Below, in pieces: positions 1 through 5,732 of a DNA stretch of 6,129 nucleotides (its first letter is position 1; every line of letters starts with the position of its first letter). This DNA is from Lachnospiraceae bacterium (lineage in GTDB: Bacteria > Bacillota > Clostridia > Lachnospirales > Lachnospiraceae): NCBI GenBank assembly GCA_900755865.1, contig CAAEHZ010000515.1:1-6129 (forward strand). The letters run 5' to 3'. The notes below the pieces were generated by a model. It saw only the letters and a list, made by a program, of their open reading frames with translations. It did no database searches and was not told where the DNA came from. A program made the translations under genes and the position numbers.

Positions 1-75
1 ACAGAGAACCCGGATGCATGGAAAAAACTGAAGAAGGATGTAGAAGATTTTGCAAATGCGACAGAAGGAAAATAA
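1..75 (+). CDS. C-terminal end of an unidentified protein (partial)
   Basis: Frame 1 is open from the first base and ends at TAA (73-75). It gives 24 residues beginning TENPDAWKKLKKD and ending ATEGK. The segment is charged, lysine- and acid-rich, and looks like a C-terminal amphipathic helix. The 5' part lies outside the window, so the family cannot be named. Two things support real coding: the frame stops exactly inside a well-formed terminator hairpin, and no other plus-strand gene follows before the opposing XRE gene. A flavodoxin-like or other small alpha/beta protein tail is conceivable, but nothing here proves it. Confidence 0.6.
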   Translation, partial: TENPDAWKKLKKDVEDFANATEGK

Positions 76-94
76 ACCTTTTGCCGCATTTTTT
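57..94 (+). terminator. Rho-independent terminator overlapping a stop codon
   Basis: Stem TGCG (57-60) pairs with CGCA (85-88). After one A.C mismatch (61/84), CAGAAGG (62-68) pairs with CCTTTTG (77-83) with one G-U pair. The loop is 8 nt (69-76) and a T6 run follows at 89-94. The TAA stop of the upstream gene lies in the loop. Read on the minus strand, the same hairpin is followed only by TTTGC, so it may also weakly terminate the convergent XRE gene, for which I see no separate terminator. Confidence 0.65.
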
Positions 95-126
95 GTCCTT
101 TCGGAATTGTGCTGTCCGACGGGCGT

Positions 127-411
127 TCAGCTTCGCTTCATGGCTTTAATCAGATTCAGGAGAGCATCGATTTCCTCCTGGGACAGACCGGACAAATCGA
201 TTTCCTGCTTATGCTCCAGACCTAACAGATAATCCGTGCTGACACCGTATATTTTTGCAATATGAATCAGAATATCATAGGAAGGAAGGCGCAGACCTGT
301 TTCGTAAGCGCTTATAACGGACTTTGTAAGACCTAATTTCCGGGCAAGCTGTGCCTGTGTCATATCTTCTCTTAAGCGCAGTGTTTTCAGTATGTTTCCA
401 AAGTCAACCAT
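127..411 (-). CDS. XRE-family helix-turn-helix transcriptional regulator
   Basis: This is a 94-residue protein made almost entirely of one lambda-repressor-like (HTH_3/Cro-C1) DNA-binding domain. The helix-turn-helix covers about residues 18-40: MTQAQLARKLGL, then the recognition helix around TKSVISAYETG. It is followed by the family-typical LPSYDILIHIAKIYGVSTDYLLG. The last ~20 residues (GLSQEEIDALLNLIKAMK) form a short amphipathic helix, probably for dimerisation. The ATG at 411 is preceded on the minus strand by AAAGGAGG (419-426) with a 7-nt gap. The gene is divergent from the zinc-ribbon operon, and a 20-bp palindrome lies just upstream of its own start. It is therefore a plausible autoregulator and operon regulator; this target assignment is inference. 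No sensor or peptidase domain is present, so the inducing signal is unknown. Confidence 0.92.
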   Translation of the reverse strand: MVDFGNILKTLRLREDMTQAQLARKLGLTKSVISAYETGLRLPSYDILIHIAKIYGVSTDYLLGLEHKQEIDLSGLSQEEIDALLNLIKAMKRS

Positions 412-434
412 ATCAAAACCTCCTTTGTAGGGAT

Positions 435-454
435 AATACTATACAAATAGTATT
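435..454. promoter_or_regulatory. 20-bp palindrome, candidate operator for the XRE regulator
   Basis: AATACTAT (435-442) and ATAGTATT (447-454) form a perfect 8-bp inverted repeat around ACAA. It lies 24 bp upstream of the regulator's start codon, where its core promoter should be. It is about 28 bp upstream of the -35 box of the divergent operon. XRE proteins bind as dimers to palindromes of about this size. Binding by this particular protein is inference. Confidence 0.55.
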
Positions 455-490
455 GAGTGAGTTGATTATGTATTGACTTAGTTGACTTTA
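451..490. repeat. Imperfect 20-bp tandem direct repeat in the divergent promoter region
   Basis: Positions 451-470 and 471-490 match at 15 of 20 bases. The first 15 positions match at 13 (TATTGAGTGAGTTGA against TATTGACTTAGTTGA). The 20-bp period is about two helical turns. The second unit contains the -35 box of the operon promoter, and the first overlaps the right end of the palindrome. Tandem protein-binding sites would explain it, but chance in AT-rich DNA cannot be excluded. Confidence 0.45.
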
Positions 491-510
491 GAGGGGGACA
501 GATTTATAAT
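482..510 (+). promoter_or_regulatory. Sigma-A-type promoter of the zinc-ribbon operon
   Basis: TTGACT (482-487) and a perfect TATAAT (505-510) are separated by 17 bp. Transcription would start near 517, leaving a leader of about 65 nt before the ATG at 583. A second TTGACT at 473-478 has no -10 at the right distance. The -35 box lies inside the tandem repeat, which suggests regulation by a bound protein. Confidence 0.75.
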
Positions 511-582
511 TATGCTTATATACAAAAAATATCCGGAAATTATGAGATATTTATAAAATGCTATGGGATGAGGAGGAGAAAT

Positions 583-1074
583 ATGGATTTTCTAAAGAAA
601 AACACACCAAAAATGGAAGTGCAGGAAGCAAATGCCGGTAAAATACGGGAAGCCGAAAATGGCTGGATGGCTGCAAAACAGGCAATTGATGCGGCAACCC
701 TGGAACTGGGCAGGGCATATTTTGAGGCAAACAGGGAGAATACAGATTCTGAGTTTGCAACGCAGGTTGAAACAGTCAACCGCAGGATAAAAGAGGAATA
801 TCTCTGGCACCAGTACCGCCTCAGCCTGGATGGACAGAGGATGTGCGATAGCTGTAAATCCTTCATTACATCTGACAGCGCTTTCTGTAACAGATGCGGT
901 GCAACCGTTGCACCGATAGATTTTTCCCCGATAACGGGAGCTGTAAACAGTACACAGTCAGTGATTCCGGTCAACCAGATTCCGGCTAATCCTGTTTTGA
1001 ATTGTCCGAAATGCGGGAAAAAGCTTCTGGAGGGAGCAAGATTCTGTGAAGCCTGTGGCACCAAAATATTTTAA
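583..1074 (+). CDS. Soluble double zinc-ribbon protein with N-terminal helical region
   Basis: This is a 163-residue protein with two zinc ribbons of identical spacing: Cys88/91-Cys102/105 and Cys141/144-Cys155/158, each CxxC-x10-CxxC with Gly after the last Cys. Residues about 10-80 are charged and helical, probably coiled coil. A Pro/Asn-rich linker (about 110-138) joins the ribbons. No signal peptide or membrane segment is visible, so it should be cytoplasmic. I start it at 583 because AGGAGG (571-576) sits 6 nt upstream; an in-frame ATG at 568 lies before that site and would add five residues. It is first in the operon, 17 bp before the next gene, whose product carries a similar ribbon. 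A role as a cytoplasmic partner or adaptor of the two membrane proteins is inference. No enzymatic motif is seen. Confidence 0.85.
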   Translation: MDFLKKNTPKMEVQEANAGKIREAENGWMAAKQAIDAATLELGRAYFEANRENTDSEFATQVETVNRRIKEEYLWHQYRLSLDGQRMCDSCKSFITSDSAFCNRCGATVAPIDFSPITGAVNSTQSVIPVNQIPANPVLNCPKCGKKLLEGARFCEACGTKIF

Positions 1075-1091
1075 ACAGGAGGGGAAGGAAG

Positions 1092-1994
1092 ATGTATTGC
1101 AGTAATTGTGGAAAGGAAATAAACGATGCAGCGGGGTTCTGCCCGTATTGTGGACAAAAGAGCGAAAATATGGTGCAGGGAGCAGGGGGAAGTACCACGA
1201 AGAAACCAAAGAAAAAGCATACTGCGCTGAATGTTGTATGTATTGTACTAGGAAGTATTGTGTTAGGGTGTGTTATTCTCTTTGCAGTCTTTGCATTCAT
1301 CGGGATGTTACTGTCAGGTGGACAGGCATCTGACAGCGGCAGTGGTAAAGACACCTATTTTGATGCGGTGATAGAGTCTGTGCAGGGGGACTGGTATCTG
1401 TGGGCAGATGATGATGCGTATTGGCATTTTTCAATTGCAGGAACAGATTACAAGTTATTTATACAGAATCCTAAAACTCTGGAAATCACAGAAGTTTCGG
1501 GACGTATTGAACCTGTTGAGAGAACATACAGTGTGGACAAAAAATCAGCTTATATCAGCGGTGAATTAAAGTTTATTGATAGCGATGCTGAGAAGAAAAT
1601 ACGCTATACTTATCCGAATGGTGTGAGCGGCAGTACAGAACTCGAGTACTGGAATAGTGGTCTGGGTGACGAAAAAATGAAAAGGTACGATTATTTCGGA
1701 AGAATCAGGGAGCTTCTTCAGGGACAGTGGACCTGGACTGCGACAGGTGAGAGTGGGACTGAATATTATGTGACTCTTAAAGTGGAGGAAGATAACAATT
1801 ATTCACTTCTGATTTTGACTGACACCCAAAATAAAGTATATGCTGGAAAAATGTCGCTGTATCGTCATGGCGGTCGCATATACTTGTGCGATGATGAAGA
1901 TATTGTTCTGTTAGAATTGCGGTTTCAATATGATGAAGATACAGACAGTATCACACTGCGTGATGGGGAAAGCGAGCTTGAAAAAGTGCAGTAA
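1092..1994 (+). CDS. Zinc-ribbon single-pass membrane protein with duplicated extracytoplasmic QGxW domain
   Basis: This 300-residue protein opens with a zinc ribbon (Cys3/6/17/20). A basic linker (TTKKPKKKH, about 35-43) precedes one hydrophobic segment at about 45-75, so the ribbon should be cytoplasmic and the rest outside. The outer part appears duplicated. Unit 1 begins VQGDWYLW (97-104) and unit 2 begins LQGQWTWT (209-216). Each continues with alternating beta-type strands, suggesting a lipocalin-like or similar small beta domain; that fold is inference. The C-terminal half is acidic. The start is set by AGGAGGGG about 7-8 nt before the ATG. The order zinc ribbon, membrane segment, extracellular domain resembles TcaA/YvbJ-type proteins, but I do not recognise homology in the outer domain. 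It lies 48 bp before the next gene, in the same operon. Confidence 0.87.
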   Translation: MYCSNCGKEINDAAGFCPYCGQKSENMVQGAGGSTTKKPKKKHTALNVVCIVLGSIVLGCVILFAVFAFIGMLLSGGQASDSGSGKDTYFDAVIESVQGDWYLWADDDAYWHFSIAGTDYKLFIQNPKTLEITEVSGRIEPVERTYSVDKKSAYISGELKFIDSDAEKKIRYTYPNGVSGSTELEYWNSGLGDEKMKRYDYFGRIRELLQGQWTWTATGESGTEYYVTLKVEEDNNYSLLILTDTQNKVYAGKMSLYRHGGRIYLCDDEDIVLLELRFQYDEDTDSITLRDGESELEKVQ

Positions 1995-2042
1995 TCATAC
2001 AGTTTCGGTATGAAAGGATACGAATACAAGGAGAAAAGAAGT

Positions 2043-4052
2043 ATGCATTGTAAAAAATGTGGAAGAGAATTAAGTGATACAGCTTCCTTCTGCCCTGCCT
2101 GCGGAACACCCTGTACTCCGAAGGCACAGTCCTCCGGCAGGAAAAAATTAAAGGTGATTATTCCCGCGGCATTGGTGGCGGGAGTGCTGCTTATCAGCAG
2201 TCCGGTGTGGGTTTCCGGTATTGCGGATGCAGTGTCCTCCAGTCAGGAAGCGGGAAAAACAGAAGAAAAAGAAGAAACAGTGGCTGCAAAAGAGAGCAGC
2301 GTGGAGAAAACGGAGGATGTTTCCTATGAGGAACTGCTGAAAAATCTGGAACAGGCGAATACTGTGATAGAGGACATGGTGGCTGAGTATGATAACGCGG
2401 ATTCCGATGACTCTCAGAAAAATCTGGAACGGCGTGTCACGCTTCTCGGGGAAACACAGCAGACACTGGACGGGCTGCGGGAGGAGGCGGCAGCGTTTGG
2501 AATAGCAGATGACAAGCTGAAGAGCGCTGTGGACGCTTACTATAACGCGGCAGATTCCTTTGTGGGAATATATCATGATTCACTGGATTTTATATACCGT
2601 TATATCTATGACGAATCACTTGTAATATACAGACCGGATTTGTTTGACACTAACAGGAGCGCCCAGGAAAAGTATGATGCACTGAATGAATGGCTGGAAA
2701 CTGCAAAAAGCGAATATGCCAATTTTGAATATCCGCCCTATGCAGAAGCCTTCTGGAAGGAATATGAAACGATTCTGGATTTGAATCAGACGATTCTGGA
2801 TAAATATGCTTTGGCATGCAATCTTAACGATGCGCTCCGCGCCGTGTCCTGTGAGGAACTGTTCAAACGGGTTGATACGATGGAAGAAAAATGGTTTCAG
2901 GATATGCTTGAAGACTGTAAAACAATTATGAAAAGCTATGGCGTTCGTAACAGGACGCTTGCATCAGGCTTATATGATGAAATACAGGCATATGCTGCCA
3001 TGTCGGAAGGGGAAAAGGAAAAATATACCTTTGAAAATGACAGAACCGGAAAAATGTATGTTGATACAAAGTGTGTTGATACCATATATCCCTCCCTTTA
3101 CAATACCTATGATTCCTTTGCCATTATCACGCTGGCAACCTACGGCGGGCAGAGAAGTATTGATGTTGAAGTGGAAATTCCGGGCTTTACCCAGAAGTAC
3201 AGACAGAGCTATACCATTACCAGTAATGTAAAACAGTTATTTATCAAACCGCCTCTTGTGACAGGGGATATTGATTTATCTGCTGCAAAATCAGCGCAGA
3301 TAAACGTAACTCTTTATGAGAAGGACGGTACGCAGATTACGACTCAGTCCAATCCGGTTACAATAAAAAGCAAAAATGATGTGGAATGGTACAGCAGTGA
3401 CTTCGGCGTTTTTACACAGGATAATATTCTGTGTTTCCTGACGCCGGAATCTTCAGGTATTTCTGCCCTGAAGCGCAGCGCCATAGATGAAATAAGTGTG
3501 ATAACAAATAACCAACTGGAAGCCCTTGTGGGTTATCAGGAAACAGGTTTTGACCATTACACTACGACATATCTGCAGGCGGCGTCAATCATGCGGGCAT
3601 TGTACAATGAAGGCGTGCGTTACAGTATGGACAGCTTTTCTGTCAGCGGCAGCCATCAGCATGTTCTTCTGCCCGACCAGGTTATGGAAGGAAGACAGGG
3701 ATTATGTGTTGAAACCTCCCTGGTAGTTGCCAGCGCCTTACAGAGCGCCAACATGCATGCCTTTCTGGTTTTCCCGCCGGGACATGCGCAGGTTGCGGTA
3801 GAAATCTGGAACGACGGAGAAGGATATGGCGAGTACTTTCTGATAGAAACCACTGCGCTGTCTGACGATTTAAATGGAGATGCCTTTGTGAATTATGCAA
3901 TCCAGTTAATTGATGGAAACAAGAATGCAAAAAATGACAGCTGTATCCAGTATTATGACGCGGATGGCTGGTGGAGTTACATTCAGGGAGTGGAGTATGT
4001 CATCGACTGTAATGATTCCAGAATCCTTGGCATGACACCTTTCTCAAATTAA
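2043..4052 (+). CDS. Zinc-ribbon membrane protein with extracytoplasmic transglutaminase-like domain
   Basis: This is a 669-residue protein. The N-terminal zinc ribbon is Cys3/6/17/20, then a basic stretch (GRKKLK), then one membrane segment at about 37-58, so most of the protein is outside. Residues about 62-92 are a Glu/Lys/Ser-rich linker. About 95-330 is predominantly helical. About 330-445 is beta-rich, possibly Ig-like. About 460-669 resembles the papain-like transglutaminase fold: GLCVETSLVVASAL with Cys555, PPGHAQVAVE with His581, and YFLIETT with Glu602 where Asp is usual. The acid could support peptide-bond or crosslink chemistry, or the domain could be a non-catalytic binding module. 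The ATG at 2043 is chosen because AAGGAG (2028-2033) lies 9 nt before it and it starts directly on the ribbon; an upstream in-frame ATG at 2010 precedes that site. It is last in the operon. The substrate is unknown. Confidence 0.87.
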   Translation: MHCKKCGRELSDTASFCPACGTPCTPKAQSSGRKKLKVIIPAALVAGVLLISSPVWVSGIADAVSSSQEAGKTEEKEETVAAKESSVEKTEDVSYEELLKNLEQANTVIEDMVAEYDNADSDDSQKNLERRVTLLGETQQTLDGLREEAAAFGIADDKLKSAVDAYYNAADSFVGIYHDSLDFIYRYIYDESLVIYRPDLFDTNRSAQEKYDALNEWLETAKSEYANFEYPPYAEAFWKEYETILDLNQTILDKYALACNLNDALRAVSCEELFKRVDTMEEKWFQDMLEDCKTIMKSYGVRNRTLASGLYDEIQAYAAMSEGEKEKYTFENDRTGKMYVDTKCVDTIYPSLYNTYDSFAIITLATYGGQRSIDVEVEIPGFTQKYRQSYTITSNVKQLFIKPPLVTGDIDLSAAKSAQINVTLYEKDGTQITTQSNPVTIKSKNDVEWYSSDFGVFTQDNILCFLTPESSGISALKRSAIDEISVITNNQLEALVGYQETGFDHYTTTYLQAASIMRALYNEGVRYSMDSFSVSGSHQHVLLPDQVMEGRQGLCVETSLVVASALQSANMHAFLVFPPGHAQVAVEIWNDGEGYGEYFLIETTALSDDLNGDAFVNYAIQLIDGNKNAKNDSCIQYYDADGWWSYIQGVEYVIDCNDSRILGMTPFSN

Positions 4053-4068
4053 ATACAGGATTCCCGGA

Positions 4069-4113
4069 TTATTCGGAACGATGTCAAAATATATTTGATA
4101 TTGTTCCGAATAA
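4069..4113. repeat. Long inverted repeat overlapping the rpe promoter
   Basis: Positions 4069-4088 pair with 4094-4113 around a 5-nt ATATA loop. That is 20 pairs, of which 18 are Watson-Crick and two are G-U in plus-strand RNA. The outer half-sites ATTCGGAAC (4071-4079) and GTTCCGAAT (4103-4111) are perfect and about 32 bp apart centre to centre, near three helical turns. No T-run follows, so it is not a standard terminator for the zinc-ribbon operon. The right arm contains the -35 box of the next promoter, which favours an operator role. Confidence 0.65.
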
Positions 4114-4123
4114 AGCATATAAT
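4095..4123 (+). promoter_or_regulatory. Promoter for rpe
   Basis: TTGATA (4095-4100) and TATAAT (4118-4123) are separated by 17 bp. The start would be near 4130, about 26 nt before the TTG start codon. The -35 box lies in the right arm of the inverted repeat, so a protein bound there, or extrusion of the repeat, would affect polymerase access. Confidence 0.7.
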
Positions 4124-4155
4124 GGACGGTACGAAAAGAAAAGGAGCAGGGAAAC

Positions 4156-4833
4156 TTGGATACAGGAAGAAATATATTATCGCCGTCTATATTATCAGCG
4201 GATTTTTGTAAACTGGGAGAGCAGATAAAGGAAGTAGAGCAGGCAGGGGCAGAGTACCTGCATATTGATGTGATGGATGGGCTTTTTGTGCCGTCTATTT
4301 CTTACGGGATGCCGGTAATTGCTTCCATCAGAAAATGCAGCAATATCTTTTTTGATGTGCATCTGATGATTGAGAAGCCGGAGCGGTATGTTCAGGAATT
4401 TGCGGAGAGCGGAGCAGATTTGATAAACTTCCATCTGGAGGCAACGGAGCAGGTATCGGAAACCATTGAAAAAATCAGGCAGCTTGGGAAAAAGGTGGGA
4501 ATCACCATAAAGCCCAACACTCCGGCAGAGGCAGTCGGGCCTTTTCTGGATAAGGTTGATATGGTGCTTGTGATGACTGTGGAACCGGGCTTCGGGGGAC
4601 AGAAGCTGATACCGGAATGTCTGGAAAAGGTAAAGGTTATCCGAAAGCTGGTGCAGGAGAGAAATTTAAAGACAGATATTGAAGTGGACGGCGGCATCAA
4701 TGCAGACAATGTGAAGCTGGCGCTGGCGGCAGGGGCAAATGTGATTGTGGCAGGCTCCGCAGTATTTAAGAATGATATAACAGCAAATGTAAAGAACTTG
4801 TTGAGCGTAATGGGAGAGAACCGGAGAATGTAA
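4156..4833 (+). CDS. rpe: Ribulose-phosphate 3-epimerase
   Basis: This 225-residue TIM-barrel enzyme interconverts D-ribulose 5-phosphate and D-xylulose 5-phosphate in the cytoplasmic pentose phosphate pathway. Family signatures are ILSPSILSADF (7-17), LHIDVMDGLFVPSISYG (35-51), DVHLMIEKP (67-75), VEPGFGGQ (142-149), EVDGGI (176-181) and the phosphate-binding GSAVF (200-204). His36, Asp38, His69 and Asp178 match the metal-binding and catalytic residues of the family. VEPGFGGQ favours Rpe over the allulose-6-phosphate epimerase branch. Length is normal. The start is TTG: AAGGAG (4141-4146) lies 9 nt upstream, no ATG or GTG lies upstream in frame before a stop, and the first in-frame ATG would remove the first barrel strand. 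It has its own promoter and terminator, so it appears monocistronic. Confidence 0.96.
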   Translation: MDTGRNILSPSILSADFCKLGEQIKEVEQAGAEYLHIDVMDGLFVPSISYGMPVIASIRKCSNIFFDVHLMIEKPERYVQEFAESGADLINFHLEATEQVSETIEKIRQLGKKVGITIKPNTPAEAVGPFLDKVDMVLVMTVEPGFGGQKLIPECLEKVKVIRKLVQERNLKTDIEVDGGINADNVKLALAAGANVIVAGSAVFKNDITANVKNLLSVMGENRRM

Positions 4834-4852
4834 ATTCTTCCGGTTCTTTTTT
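4817..4852 (+). terminator. Rho-independent terminator of rpe, overlapping its stop codon
   Basis: AGAACCGG (4817-4824) pairs with CCGGTTCT (4840-4847). With one bulged T (4839) the stem continues as AGAAT (4825-4829) with ATTCT (4834-4838). The loop is GTAA (4830-4833), which holds the TAA stop, and a T6 run ends at 4852. The stem is about 13 bp and strong. Confidence 0.9.
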
Positions 4853-4863
4853 CGTGGGAAAGA

Positions 4864-4892
4864 TTGACATTGAGCGTACCAACAGAGATAAT
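4864..4892 (+). promoter_or_regulatory. Promoter for the downstream hypothetical gene
   Basis: A perfect TTGACA (4864-4869) is followed, after 17 bp, by GATAAT (4887-4892). A start near 4899 would give a leader of about 80 nt before the ATG at 4981. It lies just after the rpe terminator, so the next gene is transcribed independently. Confidence 0.65.
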
Positions 4893-4980
4893 CAGGGAAG
4901 AACCTTGAGAATTTCAAGATAAAAGCCGAAAATAAGATAAAGGCACGACAGGAAAACAGCGACAGAGAAGGGAGGAGCTT

Positions 4981-5643
4981 ATGCAGTTAGGCGGAATTGA
5001 AAGAGAACACACCCGCAGTTCCCATCAGGTGACAAACTGTATGCATGAGCATACCAGCTATCAGAAAACCGGGGCGGCGCATGCTGCCGCCTCCGGCATG
5101 ACGGAAAAGCTGGAGCAGAACAGGCAGGAGCAGCTTGAAATGCAGGCGTCTCCCTTAAACTGGCTGGAAAAGCTGTTCCAGAAGGGGCGGCAGCTGGGAA
5201 AACAAATCTGGGGCAGCAGTGATGCAGCAGGGAAAGCGGAAAATGCTGCGCTGACCGAGGGAAGCAGAGAAGTCGCCCAGACGGGGGTGGTGGCATCCGC
5301 TGTTACGAATGGCAGGGTGACGGCGGAGCAGCAGTCCTCCATGAGTAATTATTTTCACACTCTGGAACCTGCAGCTGTACCAGCAACTCCTTTTCAGAAA
5401 ATCCGAAGCAAAATCCGGGAGGCGGCGAGTCAGCTTGCGGACCATCTCCCCGGCAGGTTTTTCGGTTCTCAGGGGAAAAACTTTTTACAGACAAAGCAGG
5501 AGCAGACAAAAGAGGATTTAAGCAGGCGCAGCCGGTATAAGAAGGAGGATAAGGAGATAGAATGTATTTTAACGGATGACAGCTATCTTCTGGATTCCTA
5601 TGACAGAAAAGGGGAGTACCGCCAGCTTACAACAAAGAAATGA
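4981..5643 (+). CDS. Unrecognised soluble hydrophilic protein
   Basis: This 220-residue protein is preceded by a strong GGGAGG-type site (4970-4977) close to the ATG and by a good promoter. I do not recognise its family. It is rich in Gln, Ala, Ser, Lys and Glu, with no signal peptide, membrane segment or Cys/His metal motif, and is probably cytoplasmic and partly disordered. Two amphipathic helices stand out: about 57-77 (around LNWLEKLFQKG) and about 138-156 (around FQKIRSKIREAASQL). A basic stretch (182-192) precedes a compact C-terminal motif, ECILTDDSYLLDSYDRKGEY (194-213), which looks like the most constrained part. The minus-strand frames opposite it have no good start signals. The promoter and ribosome site make it a credible gene, but no function is proposed. 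Confidence 0.75.
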   Translation: MQLGGIEREHTRSSHQVTNCMHEHTSYQKTGAAHAAASGMTEKLEQNRQEQLEMQASPLNWLEKLFQKGRQLGKQIWGSSDAAGKAENAALTEGSREVAQTGVVASAVTNGRVTAEQQSSMSNYFHTLEPAAVPATPFQKIRSKIREAASQLADHLPGRFFGSQGKNFLQTKQEQTKEDLSRRSRYKKEDKEIECILTDDSYLLDSYDRKGEYRQLTTKK

Positions 5644-5647
5644 AGAT

Positions 5648-5699
5648 GGGAACCCGGATGAAAAACCGGGAACCCGGGCGGGATTGACAGAAACCCGCC
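5648..5699. repeat. GC-rich direct and inverted repeats around the T-box promoter -35
   Basis: GGGAACCCGG occurs twice, at 5648-5657 and 5668-5677, exactly 20 bp apart. GGCGGG (5677-5682) and CCCGCC (5694-5699) form an inverted repeat enclosing the TTGACA box. CCCGG/CCGGG (5653-5657/5666-5670) could also form a small hairpin just after the stop of the preceding gene. No T-run follows, so I do not call a terminator. Confidence 0.45.
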
Positions 5700-5712
5700 G
5701 GTGTGCTATGGT
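5684..5712 (+). promoter_or_regulatory. Promoter of the T-box leader, extended -10
   Basis: TTGACA (5684-5689) is followed, after 17 bp, by TATGGT (5707-5712), with the extended -10 dinucleotide TG at 5704-5705. Transcription would start near 5719, just before the T-box Stem I region. Confidence 0.8.
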
Positions 5713-5732
5713 AAAAGTAATAAGATAAAAAT

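Noticed and set aside
527..552. AAATATC/GATATTT inverted repeat in the operon leader
   Set aside because: A 7-bp AT-rich stem with a 12-nt loop is too weak and too likely by chance to annotate as a regulatory hairpin.
568..582. ATG at 568 as start of the first zinc-ribbon gene
   Set aside because: It lies before AGGAGG (571-576); the ATG at 583 has the proper 6-nt spacing.
561..1064. Long minus-strand open frame opposite the first zinc-ribbon gene
   Set aside because: It has no ribosome site, an unlikely composition, and is antisense to a gene with clear zinc ribbons and start signals.
2010..2042. ATG at 2010 as start of the transglutaminase-like protein
   Set aside because: It lacks a good ribosome site, and AAGGAG at 2028-2033 lies downstream of it and serves the ATG at 2043.
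4979..5509. Several minus-strand open frames opposite the 220-residue protein
   Set aside because: They are Pro/Ser/Cys-rich shadow frames without ribosome sites or promoters; the plus frame has both.
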